Below are positions 11,801-22,512 of a stretch of 64,000 nucleotides of DNA, in pieces. Within the stretch, counting starts at the first letter, position 1. Each line of letters opens with the position of its first letter. The stretch is from Prochilodus magdalenae (lineage: Eukaryota; Chordata; Actinopteri; Characiformes; Prochilodontidae). Location of the stretch: the NCBI GenBank assembly GCA_024036415.1, contig JAMWET010007171.1:1-64000 (forward strand), given 5' to 3'. The position numbers and the translations under genes were made by a program. The notes below the pieces were generated by a model, which saw only the letters and a program-made list of their open reading frames with translations, searched no databases and was not told the DNA's origin.

Positions 11801-14800
11801 GAACTCTGAATAGTAGATTTGAATATATAAATTTATCAGATATAGACCCAAAGATAGTAGCTTGCTGGGGTGGAGCAACAGTCCTGATTTTATATAATTT
11901 AGGAGTTCACATACAATTTCTCTAATTAATATTAGCTATTTTTGTGAGCAACAAACAAAATAGTTTTGTAGGAAGATGTCACAGGTAGCATTCTTGGGGA
12001 TTTTTTTATCATGCTTCCAGAGCTCATGAATTTGTAATCTATGTGTGAAATTAACCAAATTATCCAAATGAACCAGTATGAGAAGTGAATTGAAGTAGTG
12101 GACTTGTTTCCCAGACAAATTTTACTCATATTTGGTATGGCCACAGGTTTGTGGATAGCAGCTCTTAATGTTGTTACCTGTGCTAAACATGTGGTAGCTC
12201 TTGTTCTGATCTGTTGTACCTGTTCTGAATGGTAACTTGTAGTATTGTTATTGGAAAGTTGCCTATAGAAGATACATATGCATAATCTTAAATACATACC
12301 TTGAATATGGAGTCAGAGTGCTTGCCACTGGAAAGCTTTTCATGTGAGCTGGTGAAAAAAACATAATTGACGTATGAACGATACCAATAAGGAATGCATA
12401 TGAAAGTTTAGGTACCTTATTCATTTCTGTAAGCAGGACAACTCTGATATCATGCATAAATTCATCTGAGCTCAACATTCATTACAGCCAATTCCAGCAC
12501 CATGAACAAATGTTATTCCCATATTATCTGTATGTTAATCCCATTTCACTGCCCAGCAAAGTAACAGATATGGTTCTGTGGCAGAATAATAAATTGATGT
12601 ATTGGCATCTTTGTGGCTACATTAATTCTGTACTCATGTTTTTATGTATTTTTTAATTACTCAAGTATTTTTTCTATACTGCAAATAGCAATGTTTGAAG
12701 CTTTTAATACTTTTATTACATGTGTCAGTTTGGCTAATTCTCTTATTCAGAATAAAGTGTGGGGAAATCTTAACTATCAGCCACTTTATTAAGTCTAACC
12801 AAGCACTTGCTGTAAACAAAGCCATCTGAAAAATTCGAAAATTATTATTCTTTTTTTTCACATGATAGTGTGGAGTGTAAAATATTCCATGACCTATGGT
12901 ATATCATGGAACACATTCCTGTAAGTATGACACTCCCAAAGTATGTGTACTGTCACACAGTGCCACTGGCACCAAGCTAGAGCAGAAGAATGCTGCAGGT
13001 ATTTGACAGTCTACCTTTCTATCTATCTATCTATTTATTTTTTTTACCTCACATCAGTATCTGAGTCACCACTGAACTTCTCGGGTTGAAACATAGAATG
13101 GTCACTCCTCAGGGATATACAGCTGGGCTCTGGGGAGTATGATCTCTCTGGGAGATTCAGGTTACTAAATAAAAGTCAAAGAAATGTATTCTAATGTCAT
13201 TTATCAAGAACATTTATTTTATTCAATATTGTGTACCAATTATATATACATATACATATATATATATATATTACCCCAGATGAGCAGCAGAGCCTCCCTC
13301 TTTGAAATTCCAGGCCAGATCCATAGACTGATTATTCTTCATGAATGTATTTATCGGTGCAGGGGAATCTGATTTCTGATCTGATTGTAAATTCAGGCTA
13401 CGAATACAAGTAAAACACCATTTAGAGGTGAAGTAGAGTGCAGTTTAAGTTTATACACAGTAATGTCCATTATGTGGACAATTCTTCTGCATATTATGTA
13501 TACATAATTGTATAATCTATAATTGTCACATAATTGTACCTTTACTTGTTTCCTTTACTTGAACCTGATACTTAAAACTGTATAATAATTAAAATCTGAT
13601 CACTGTCTTTGATTCAAAGTTCAATTAAAAACACAGGTAATGTGTGTGTAAATATGTTATTGTGCCATTAACACTAAATAAAAGTCAAACACATGTATTC
13701 TCATACCATTTATCAAGAGTATATTTATACTATTCAGTATTGTGTAATTTTTTACCCCAGAGGAGCATCAGAGTCTTCCCCTCTGAAATTCCAGGGTGGA
13801 TCCATAGACTGATCACTCTTCATGGATATATTTCTTGGTGCAGGGGAATCTGGTTTCTGATCTGACTGTAAATTCAGGCTAGAAATACAAGCAAAACACC
13901 TTTTAGTGGTGAAGTAGAATGCTATTTATGTTTATACACAGTAATACCCATTATGTGGACAATTCTTTGTCTTTTTTGGGGGTAATTTACCTCACATTGT
14001 TCTTCAACATGACACCTTTACATCACCTCATTGACAGTTTGTAAAATCTAACCATTTTGTGAAGTACAATGAAAAAGCTAAATCTTGTCATGAAATATGT
14101 ATGCATGCCTTTCATGACCTCACACATAGCCAAAGAATCTCCATGGATAACAGCAGGGGAACAGCAGACATTAGTTTTTGTTTTAGATCAAAACATTTCC
14201 ACATGGCAACATTGACATCAGGTACCAGCAGATATTAAATACAAAACTGAGGGCCTTAGGAGACTTAAACTGGGCCATGCTTAAATCTTCCAGCAGGACA
14301 GTGATCCAAAACACACCTCAAAATCGACACAAAAAAGGTATTCTGACTGAATCAAGGTTTTGCCCTGGTTCTGTCAGACACAATAGTCTGCAGCACAGGG
14401 GCACTACAGGGAATGGTCCTGGCCCCATTCCTCTTCACACTCTACACTGCAGATTTCACCCACAACACTACAACCTGCTATCTGCAGAAATTGTCTGACT
14501 ACTCCTCCATTGTTGGCTACATCGTGGATGGCGATGAAAGGGCATACAGAAACTTTACAAAGATTTTTATGGACTAGTTGTGTATCCAGCAGAACTCCAT
14601 AGAGCTGGTGGTGGACTTCTGCAGGACTAAGTTCTCTTCATGCACTCGGGTAAACATCCAGGGAAGGGACATTGAGATCGTCAGAATCTGGGTTTTCATC
14701 TGAACAACAAACTGGACAGGACGGACAACCCACACGCTCTGTATAAGAAAGGCCAGAGCTGACTCCACCTGCTGAGGAGGCTCCAGTCATTCGGGATACA

Positions 14801-15657
14801 GAGTCCACTCCTCCACACTTTTATGACACTGTGGTGGCATCAACCATCTTCTACACGATTGCCTGCTGAGGGCGGCATCACGACCGCAGACCAGAAGAAA
14901 CTGGACAAGCTGATCAGGAAGGCAAGTTCTGTTCTGGGCTTTATGCTGGACACAGTGGAGGTAGATGGGGAGAGAAGGATGTTGGCCAAGCTGGCATCCA
15001 TAATGAACACCTCTCACCCACTACAAGAGACAGTTGCTGCACCTTCAGTGACAGGCTCCTCCACCTGCGGTGTCTTAAGGAGAGATACCCCACCTGTCTT
15101 CTCCATACTTTCAGCACCTCCCCAAGCGGAGTACCAGACACTCTCTACTGTAGCACACTATACAGACTCATTTTCATCTATATATTCAATGTGACTTGTT
15201 CAATATATTCAATGTGACAATGTGATTTGATGTGCACCTTACTACCTGTATATCACCTGTATAACATCTGTATATCACCTGTATACTATGAGAGAATGTA
15301 ACTGTGTAATATCTACATAATATCTGTGCAATATAGATTTAATATTTATTTCATGATAAAATTCAGATTTTTCTTTTGATCATTGTACTTTAAATACCAG
15401 TTAGAGGTGTTCAGAACAAAGCATATTTTTTCTCATATTGGAGGGCAATATGTGAAAATTAATTCAATCCATATAGGGATAGAATTGGCCAGGGAGTTGA
15501 GTGAATGGTGACTGTGCAAAAACGTTAACAGTGTTTATATACTATTTTTTTAAAAATCAAAGAAACAAAACTAAAACAATATAAACATAAACCATGTTAT
15601 TGTTTACCTTAGGTTAGCCGAAGTGTCTTCCTCTTCTAAAGAACAAGGATGCTCCAT
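7815..15657 (-). CDS. NLRC3-like NACHT-LRR receptor, gene 1 (Walker A deleted)
   Basis: The exons from 5' to 3' are 15608-15657, 13756-13878, 13275-13397, 13048-13164, 12300-12348, 11536-11737, 9575-11381, 8647-8820, 8358-8531, 8091-8264 and 7815-7988. All junctions are in phase and total 3167 nt. The product is a fish-type NLRC3-like cytosolic receptor: short repeated N-terminal modules, FISNA, NACHT ATPase and winged-helix region, then LRRs. Such proteins are predicted pattern sensors or regulators of immune signalling. The start ATG ([17 protein letters not shown]) is the first in a 50-nt exon of typical phase 2. The NACHT P-loop reads [10 protein letters not shown] where gene 2 has [13 protein letters not shown], so the nucleotide-binding lysine is gone. 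The 3' terminal exon is not identified; 145-318 may belong here. No B30.2 exon is seen. Confidence 0.8.
9575..11381 (-). CDS. FISNA-NACHT exon of gene 1
   Basis: This 1807-nt exon is open throughout. From N to C it has the fish-specific FISNA segment ([20 protein letters not shown], then [14 protein letters not shown] and [12 protein letters not shown]), the P-loop region, Walker B ([17 protein letters not shown]), the sensor-like TSRPAACG motif, and winged-helix and helical segments ending near VVKASIKAK. The P-loop is defective: GVAGI is joined directly to VSVQ with GKT missing, at about 11079/11080. The rest is unbroken with no stop, so the change is either recent, tolerated, or functional in a receptor that does not hydrolyse ATP. 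Confidence 0.9.
11536..12348 (-). CDS. Two linker exons of gene 1 upstream of FISNA
   Basis: Exon 12300-12348 (49 nt) codes [16 protein letters not shown] and ends in phase 0 at donor GTATGT. Exon 11536-11737 (202 nt) starts [20 protein letters not shown] and ends LSTALQT plus one base at donor GTAAGA. That base joins the AA at 11381 to give the K of [10 protein letters not shown]. Gene 2 has the same pair (28272-28329 and 26899-27103). The highly charged helix is a conserved part of fish NLRC3-like proteins just before FISNA. I do not assign it a named death-fold domain. Confidence 0.8.
13048..13878 (-). CDS. Three repeated N-terminal exons of gene 1
   Basis: Exons 13756-13878 and 13275-13397 are both 123 nt and code near-copies ([20 protein letters not shown] and [20 protein letters not shown] at their starts). 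Exon 13048-13164 is 117 nt and more divergent ([16 protein letters not shown]). All begin and end in phase 2, so each module can be repeated or skipped in frame. The shared core is S-x-K/R-S/N-D/N-x-S-M. Fish NLR groups are known to carry such about 30-40-aa repeated peptides ahead of FISNA. Their binding partner is not evident from sequence. Confidence 0.8.
13184..13970. repeat. About 481-bp tandem duplication carrying an N-terminal exon
   Basis: Sequence around exon 13275-13397 is repeated around exon 13756-13878 with a spacing of 481 bp. The copied block includes intron on both sides: ATTTATCAAGA and ATTGTGTA on one side, and ACACAGTAAT followed by CCCATTATGTGGACAATTCT or its near copy on the other. 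Copies differ by scattered substitutions, and a TA microsatellite (13246-13271) has expanded in one of them. Confidence 0.8.
14230..14345 (+). mobile_element. Tc1-like transposase fragment
   Basis: The bases from about 14290 read, with frame breaks, like QQDSDPKHT, the conserved catalytic-region motif of Tc1-like transposases (the D of the DDE triad followed by PKHT). The fragment is short and ends at a junction with LINE sequence near 14380. It is a dead remnant inside an intron of gene 1. Confidence 0.45.
14380..15345 (+). mobile_element. 5'-truncated non-LTR retrotransposon, RT C-terminal part
   Basis: Pieces in shifting frames match the C-terminal half of a fish LINE reverse transcriptase. 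They include [39 protein letters not shown], and then in one frame [20 protein letters not shown] and [19 protein letters not shown]. Frame breaks and stops show it is not functional. The 3' part (15190-15345) is a degenerate TATATCACCTG-rich tail typical of a LINE 3' UTR. It lies in the first intron of gene 1, antisense to it. Confidence 0.7.
15608..15657 (-). CDS. First coding exon of gene 1
   Basis: ATG at 15657 opens [17 protein letters not shown], ending at donor GTAAACA in phase 2, as in the first exons at 992-1044 and 30832-30872. A plausible acceptor for a preceding untranslated exon (CTCTCAG) lies near 15714, so the exon probably extends upstream as 5' UTR. The acidic short start peptide is usual for this family. 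Confidence 0.6.
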
Positions 15658-15779
15658 AGTATCAACACATGTGCTAAAATTCTATTAGGGTACAGTAGGA
15701 TCAGCAGTATCTGAGAGAGGAGAAATAAGAGGTCTGTTATAATGGCATTGTTGAGAAACAGTGAGACTGCTCGTCCTGT

Positions 15780-17790
15780 GATGTAGTTCCTGATTTTGAA
15801 ATCGCTTGGCGGGAGTGTGCTGTGTTTCTCCGCTCCAATCTTCTGAAGTCTCTGTTTTCACATTTTTAGTTTTTGTATATCTCTCGGATTAAACTACAAC
15901 TACAGGCTTTCGAAGGCTACTTTAATGCCTGGAAACGACTGAGTGCAGCATGTTCAGCTATGTTCCTCTCTCCGTGACAGCAGTTGTTCTAACTTTATCT
16001 GTGAGGAGTGTAGGTTAGTCCCTTGTCTGATGGAGAGGATTATAGAGTTAGAGGTGTGCATCCAGAACTAAAAGAAGAGCAAGACTAGAGAGTGGAGCTT
16101 AGACTCTCAGTTAGAAGCTCCAGATGCCTCAGGGAGAGTTAGTGCATCCTCAACTTTGGCAGCAGAGCCCTCAAAGCAGGGCGTATGAGTGGCGTCTTAG
16201 CGGCATAGAGGCAAAGCTACAGCTAGCGTTGAAGTTAAGGCTAAAGCTGTCCCACTTGAGCACCGCTCCCTCCTGGTGTCAAACAGGCATCTTCATCTAA
16301 ACGACCGGGGTGAAGGTGTAGCAACCTTCTACACCAGCTCTTGAGTAATAAATCAGCAAGAAGGCTGCACATTCTGTTCTTTTGAAATTCTGTTTCTTAA
16401 TATACGTGATTAAAGAACAAAAATCACCTGTTTTCACTAATTACAATCTACTTTTTGTCAAGCAGCAATTTAGCAAATGGTGATTCAAAGGTAATAAATG
16501 CTTTAACTGCAATTTAGCTTTTAACTGTAACTGTTCATCTGTCTTCACTGATAATAACAAAAAATAATCCAAGATTAATATTTAGCACAATCTCTAAATT
16601 TTAGAGAAAGCTGTAGCACAACAGTTAAGCTCCTATCTGCACAGGACTAACATACATGAAACATTCCAGTCTGGGTTTAGGCCTCATCACAGTGCAGAGA
16701 CAGCACTAGTGAGAACTGAACATGATCTTTTAATATTCTCTGACAGGTAACTCATCCTTACTGGTCCTACTGGATCTTAGTGCAGCATCTCACACAATAG
16801 ACCACTCCATCGTACTAGATAGACTGAAAACCCTTGTAGGAGTTTCAGGAACAGGAAAAGCTCTTTCATGGTTCAGATCTTACTTAAGCAACCGCTATCA
16901 ATTTGTAAATATAAACAGTCAATCATCCACTCACACAAAAGTAAAGTTTGGTGTTCCACAGGGATCTGTCCTAGGACCCATGTTATTTACCTTATATATG
17001 CACCACTCGGTACCATAATTAGAAACCATAACATAAACCTCCACTGCTATGCTGATGACACCCAACTGTATATCTCAGCTAGACAAGACAATCCACTCCA
17101 CCTTAATAAGATAGAGGACTGTGTTAAAGACATAAAAGACTGGACGCCCGTAACTTCCTCCTACTGAACTCAGATAAACAGAAGTTCTTCTTCTTGGTCC
17201 CAAAACTGTGAGAACCGAGCTGTCTGCATTACCACTCAATCTAAATAGCTTAATAATCCCACCAGGTACCTCTGTTAACAGTCTTGGTGTCATGATCGAT
17301 CCTGATCTGGCCTTCGATGGGCATATTAATAATATCACTAGAATAGCTTTCCTACATCTATGCAATATTGCAAAATTTAGAAATGCACTTCAAGGCTTGA
17401 TTACTGACAAACTTCAGTTAGTCCAAAATGCTGCAGCTAGAGTTCTTACAAGAACTAGAAAGTTTGATCACATCAGCCCAGTCTTATCTAACTTACACTG
17501 GTTACCAGTTAAATTCTGCAAAAAGTAAAAAATTCTTCTCCTGATGTATAAAGCTCTAAACGGCCTCACTCCTACTTACCTTACTGAACTTATCTCATCT
17601 TGTACTATGAGCCATCACGTGACATTAAGTGCGGGTTCTGTATTAGTTCCTAGAATTAACAAGGTTACATCAGGGGGCGGAGCCTTTTCATACAAGACCC
17701 CCCAACTTTGGAATAACCTACCAGCTTTTGGTATTTTCTTGGTAATTTTGGTAAGTTTTTCTGCTAGGTAAAAGGTGCAGGTCTAGGGGT
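15780..17790 (+). mobile_element. Degenerate L2/CR1-like LINE
   Basis: The 5' part (about 15780-16320) reads with breaks like a LINE ORF1 leader (FICEECRLVPCLMERIIEL near 16000). The 3' part codes a broken reverse transcriptase: FQSGFRPHHSAETAL, then VPQGSVLGP, HCYADDTQLYIS (catalytic YADD), LNLNSLIIPPGTSVNSLGVM, LQLVQNAAARVLTRTRKFDH and LHWLPVK, followed by YKALNGLTPTYLTELISSC. Stops and frameshifts are frequent. The motif set fits the Jockey-superfamily L2/CR1/Rex1 elements of fish. It sits just upstream of the first coding exon of gene 1, in the opposite direction. Confidence 0.75.
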
Positions 17791-18930
17791 CCACTGACAG
17801 AGAGTGTTTGGTAAGCTGGCAATGTTGGTGCAGCCATCCCACTGCACTTAATCTGATTTGTTGACAGTTTAGCAGAGGGGCGCTGACTTCTCAGGGAACT
17901 CTCATGTCTGTGTGACCTTCTACAGGGAATACACTTAAATGTCTGTTCTGTTTATTTGCTTAACATTTTGGGGGGAAAATGTGCCATAGCTAACTTACAG
18001 GCCTCAGTTTATTTTTAATTTTCTTCCCCCTTTCGTGTCAAAGTAACTAACTAAACAGGTTATCCCGGTTTGTCAGCTGAGTGTGCGTGCAGTGAGGATG
18101 CCAGATTCAGATTACCGGCATGTTTCTACAGTTGCTACAGGCCAGGAAAGCTTTTACATTGTGTGAATGTTTTAATTGAGATAGAGAATTCTTATTCATG
18201 CATATTGATATAATTAGCCCAGTTGGGTCTTTTTTGAAGAATGTTTTACAGCTACATGAAACTGTATATTCAGTCTACTCTTGGAAATTAAACATCTATA
18301 TCCACAATTAACAACAGTTATCCACAGGTAAATACGTAGTCAGTGCATTAATTACTGACTTGTGTAGAACATTACGATATTTATTGTTGTTTTAAAGTTT
18401 CCATTGGACTGGAGTATATATGACCACTACAGAGGGCGGTTCTTGCCTTTTTCATATCTGTTACACTTCATACCATGGAATGGACATGACACAAATAATT
18501 GTACTCTTCTTTCTGGGCTGTATATTTTCAACTATTCTGTTGTACCATTAGTTTATATATTATGTTGTACAACATTCCACTTCTATCCAATCCATCTAAA
18601 CTTTGTTTAATGTTTACTTTTACATGTTCTGATTTCACATGACTGTTGTAAAATGTAAAATAAAGTTAAATTAAACATCACACAACATTTCCCTATTGGA
18701 ACTGAATGATGTGGTTTCTGGTTTAATATGCTAGTCTTAACCAGTATCTTCCTGAGTGCCATTTTAATACCCAGCAACAAGGCTTTGGTAAATAAAGGCT
18801 GCTTAACAGAAAGTAGGCATATGACTAGAGTCACTCAGGTGCCCAGTTTACATTTAGAAAGTTAAGAAAAGTTTAGAAAGAAGGAGAAGGTTTAGAAACA
18901 ACTAGTACTGAAAATATGAATACTCACTAT
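17791..18930. other. Intergenic sequence without recognisable features
   Basis: No exon, RNA gene or clear repeat is visible here on either strand. It lies between the LINE and the putative untranslated first exon of gene 1. Confidence 0.5.
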
Positions 18931-18931
18931 G

Positions 18932-19075
18932 CCTTGGTGAACATCACCTCTGTTGTTTTCATTGTCATAAGCAGGAACTGTGTTCAACCTATGTCGGAGT
19001 CATTTAGAACTGAACTGGTTCATCCTGCTCAGCCTTTCAAATGAGCTCACGGGAGGTGGAGAGTCCAGGATAAAG
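18932..19075 (-). promoter_or_regulatory. Putative 5' untranslated exon of gene 1
   Basis: On the minus strand this block ends at a good donor (CATA followed by GTGAGTATTC, near 18930). Its segment 19012-19065 resembles 3795-3842, which lies a similar distance upstream of the first coding exon at 1044: both read close to AGCAGGA(T/C)(G/A)AACCAGTT. Two copies at equivalent positions suggest a shared transcribed leader or promoter segment. The function is inferred only. Confidence 0.3.
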
Positions 19076-19941
19076 GTTAGAGTAAAGCTTGAAAGAAAGT
19101 TAATAGACCTGAGAAAGTTCTTTTATTTTGACATGCATTCGTGGGCCTATCATTAATATGCATTACGGTGAAGCCTTTTACAGAGGCAGTGCAGTGATGG
19201 AGAGAGATACCACATGTGTATATGGTGAGGTCTCTAGTTTATTACACTCAATGAACATTTTAATAAGTACAGTAAAACACATAGAGCTGCTGAGAGAGTT
19301 CCTAAAGAGTGCTTGTTTTGCCAGGTTATTACTAACTATGGTGCTATTCAAATGAGATTCTCCCCGGAGGAGGCAGGGTATTGTAATTTTGCCATCTGAC
19401 CCCTTATATTTTTGACTGGTTTGCACAGGAAATAAATACTCCAATCACAAGCCAAATATTACATTTAGTTCCCTAGTTCTTTTGCAATGTACCCTATGGC
19501 CATCAGAATGTCAAAGACACTGGAATTAAGGATCAACAATAAACATCCCAGTTTAAAATAATCTTACATGTTTTAATGTTTGGAATCACAAAGACTGGAC
19601 ACACTGGCTTGATGTAGGCCACAGAGAATACAAGAGCGAGAGCCTCTGTACCGTATGGTTCCCCCATAATATGTACAGCAGAAAATACTAGTCAGTGATG
19701 TCCAGTTCTTTACTGACGCAGGAGTATGAAGAAAAACATGAAAAGAATGCCAACACAAGGTACTTCCTTTTCCACTACTTGCAGCACATGTGACTAGGAA
19801 GGAATTTTCTTTTACAAATGTTTAGAGTTATTAGCTCATGGAAATATTAGCAAACACTGTGTTTCCTGATACATTAAGATGATATCTAGTACCATGTGGA
19901 GCCCTACATGGACTTCAGAAAAACACTGCAACAGTATACAA

Positions 19942-20165
19942 CCTGCATACTACACCTGCAAGCTGCATACTACACCTGCAACCTGCATATTACGCCTGCA
20001 ACCTGCATATTATATCTGCAACCTGCATATTATACCTGCAGCCTGCATATTATACCTGCAACCTGCATGTTACACCTGCAACCTGCATATTACACCTGCA
20101 ACCTGCATATCATACCTGCAACCTGTATGTTACACCTGCAAGCTGCATATTGCACCTGCAACAAA
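19942..20165. repeat. 20-bp minisatellite, about 11 copies
   Basis: The unit is close to ACCTGCATATTACACCTGCA, repeated head to tail with point changes. The period of 20 keeps ORFs open in two plus-strand frames, which are not genes. No downstream gene structure is attached. Confidence 0.95.
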
Positions 20166-20577
20166 ACATTTATAATTTAATAATTATAGTAATTTGAAAA
20201 AAAGGTGATGTATGCTGGTTTGTCTAGGGCTCCAACAGACTCAAGCAAGCAAAAGGCCATCTCCACACTCACTTGATACACCAGTTGGAGTAGATACTGC
20301 TTTTGTAGTTGTACCCAAGCTCTCCTTAGCTCAGTCCCCACTGTCTTGTGGTCATTATTTGCTTGTGCAGACCTCATTTCAAAATGTTTCAAACTCAGCC
20401 ATGTTGCTTGGTTGGTTCTAATGGTGTACAACATACAAATAAACCACAAAGAGAATAACAAGCCTATCATGTACGACACAAACTTCCAGGTTCATACAAA
20501 ATAAAATAAACTAGAATATCTTATACACTGAGCAGGCATGTCAATAATACACAAAAAAACATATACACCCGCCAGCC

Positions 20578-20870
20578 ACTTCATTAGGTACACCTCCTTG
20601 TATCTACACTCAATGTCCAATTTATTAGCTCCAATGAACATATAGGACACTCTGTGGGTGTACAGGTCCAGACTGTAGTCCATCTGTTTCTCTGTATACT
20701 GTATTACTCTGTTCCTCAATGGTCAGGATCCCCACAGGACCACCACAGAGAAGGTAGTATGTGGGTGGTGGATCATTCTCAGCACTGCAGTGACCCTGAC
20801 GTGGTGGTGGTGTTAGTGTGTGTGGTGCTGGAGTGAGTGGATCAGACACAGCAGTACACTATGAAATGTT
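20578..20870 (-). mobile_element. Fish repeat family E, copy 1 (minus orientation)
   Basis: The stretch runs from CCACTTCATTAGGTACACCT through GATCATTCTCAGCACTGCAG to GTGAGTGGATCAGACACAGC. The same family appears in the opposite direction at 38470-38765, 39150-39365 and 48103-48205. No reading frame is shared among copies, so it is a non-autonomous interspersed repeat (SINE or MITE-like). Confidence 0.7.
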
Positions 20871-21030
20871 TCAGTTACTGGAGGTATTCATGTAGTTTTG
20901 TTTTCCAAGGTCACTGTCAGTTCTGGTATGCACAAACAGACTGTAACACATAATCAGGCATAATTAATAATAATAATAACAATAACAAGGAAACCGAACA
21001 ATGATTATTGTCGCTGCATGTGACTCCATT

Positions 21031-21068
21031 TACTTTACTTTACTTTACTTTACTTTACTTTACTTTAC
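21031..21068. repeat. (TTTAC)n microsatellite
   Basis: About seven uninterrupted copies of a 5-bp unit TTTAC lie about 100 bp downstream of the last visible LRR exon of gene 2. Confidence 0.95.
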
Positions 21069-21169
21069 ATGACTACTAGTCTCGTAAAATATTAAATTAC
21101 TGTAACATTATTATCAAGTATATTTGTTCATCTACAGTATAAGGTAAGTATAAGATCATGGCCACTCAC

Positions 21170-22461
21170 AGTAATCTCTCCAGTTTATACTGTGGATTCA
21201 TCTTTAGAGCAGAGAGCAGCTTCGCTTCTGAATCTCCTACTGAATTCCAGGTCAGATCCAGTTCTCTTAGATGTGATGGGTTTGAATATAAAGCTGAGAC
21301 CAGAGCATCACATCCTTCCTCACTAATTCCGCAGTTAAACAACCTGTGGTTAGAACAGAAATCCTGTTATTCTCTAAGACATTGAGAGTGGGGGGAGTCA
21401 GTGTGTCCTTTCCGTACTCTAAATGAAATCCAGGATCCTCATATTCCCTGTTTACAGTGATCAAGTCATGTAATAAAGTTCTCATCTTTATTATCCATAA
21501 CTTAGAGTAATATCATTTTTTTAAACTAAATTAACTTTAATTTAGTAATTATTTAATTCGAATGCATATGGACTGGTGGCCTGACCACAGTGTTTTCTAA
21601 TAGGCCCGTATATACCCATGGCTCAAGAGGATAAGCTGCGTAAATGATTAGCTTCTGTATAAAAAAATAAATAACTTAATGATTCATTTAATACATTTTT
21701 TATTTCAATTATTAGAACTATTTTTTAATTGCTTATTTATTTTCAAATTGTATTTATTTATAAATACTTATTTATTTATACATTTATTTAACAACCCCTC
21801 CATAGCCTAGTACCCTTTACATTTATCATTGTTGGCTGTTATTTCCTTTTTGACCTCTTTAGACAATGTTCTGATCTTTCTTCTCTTTTTGTTCTCCCCT
21901 CTTTTTATGCATTCCGTGATGCACACAATTTATGATAACACTGAGGACACATTTTAAGGAATATGAGGGAACCGTGCTAAAATAACTGCCCTGTCATATT
22001 TATATTTTTACATCAAATGTTTTAACCGTTCAAAATTCCTAAGCCTATAGCATTTTAATGCTTAATATTTAATTATAAATAAGTCATATAAAAAACCAAT
22101 AAACAAAGCAAACTGGTTCTTACATTATAGTTGAATGAAGCTTGGACTGTCCGTTACTCATATGAAAACAATATGGTGTAAATCAAAGATAAATACATTT
22201 TGGAATTTTTTTATTTAGAGTGGAAAACCTATGTAAATGGAAACACACAAACAGACAAATCTAGTTTTTTGGCATTTGGAACTCACTTCAGTTTCTCAAC
22301 TTTGCAGTTTGGATGCTGCAGTAGAGCACAGAGCTGTTCTACTCCTAAGTCTCCTGGTTTGTTCATGCCCAGATTGAGCTCTCTCAGGTGTGAAGGGTTT
22401 GATTTCAGAGCTGAAATCAGGGCAGCACAATCTTCCTCACCAACATTACACTTATAAAGAC

Positions 22462-22512
<51 letters not shown>

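Noticed and set aside
11932..12297. 121-aa minus-strand frame in a gene 1 intron
   Set aside because: It lies between the two linker exons, has no family likeness and no donor in the right phase.
19942..20165. Regular direct repeats that could suggest a CRISPR array
   Set aside because: The unit is 20 bp head to tail with no unique spacers, in a vertebrate genome. It is a minisatellite.
21171..21343. TGA after the last LRR exon as the true end of gene 2
   Set aside because: The TGA is part of a strong donor (GTGAGT), as in the other LRR exons, so it cannot be used to mark the gene end. The true 3' exon remains unknown.
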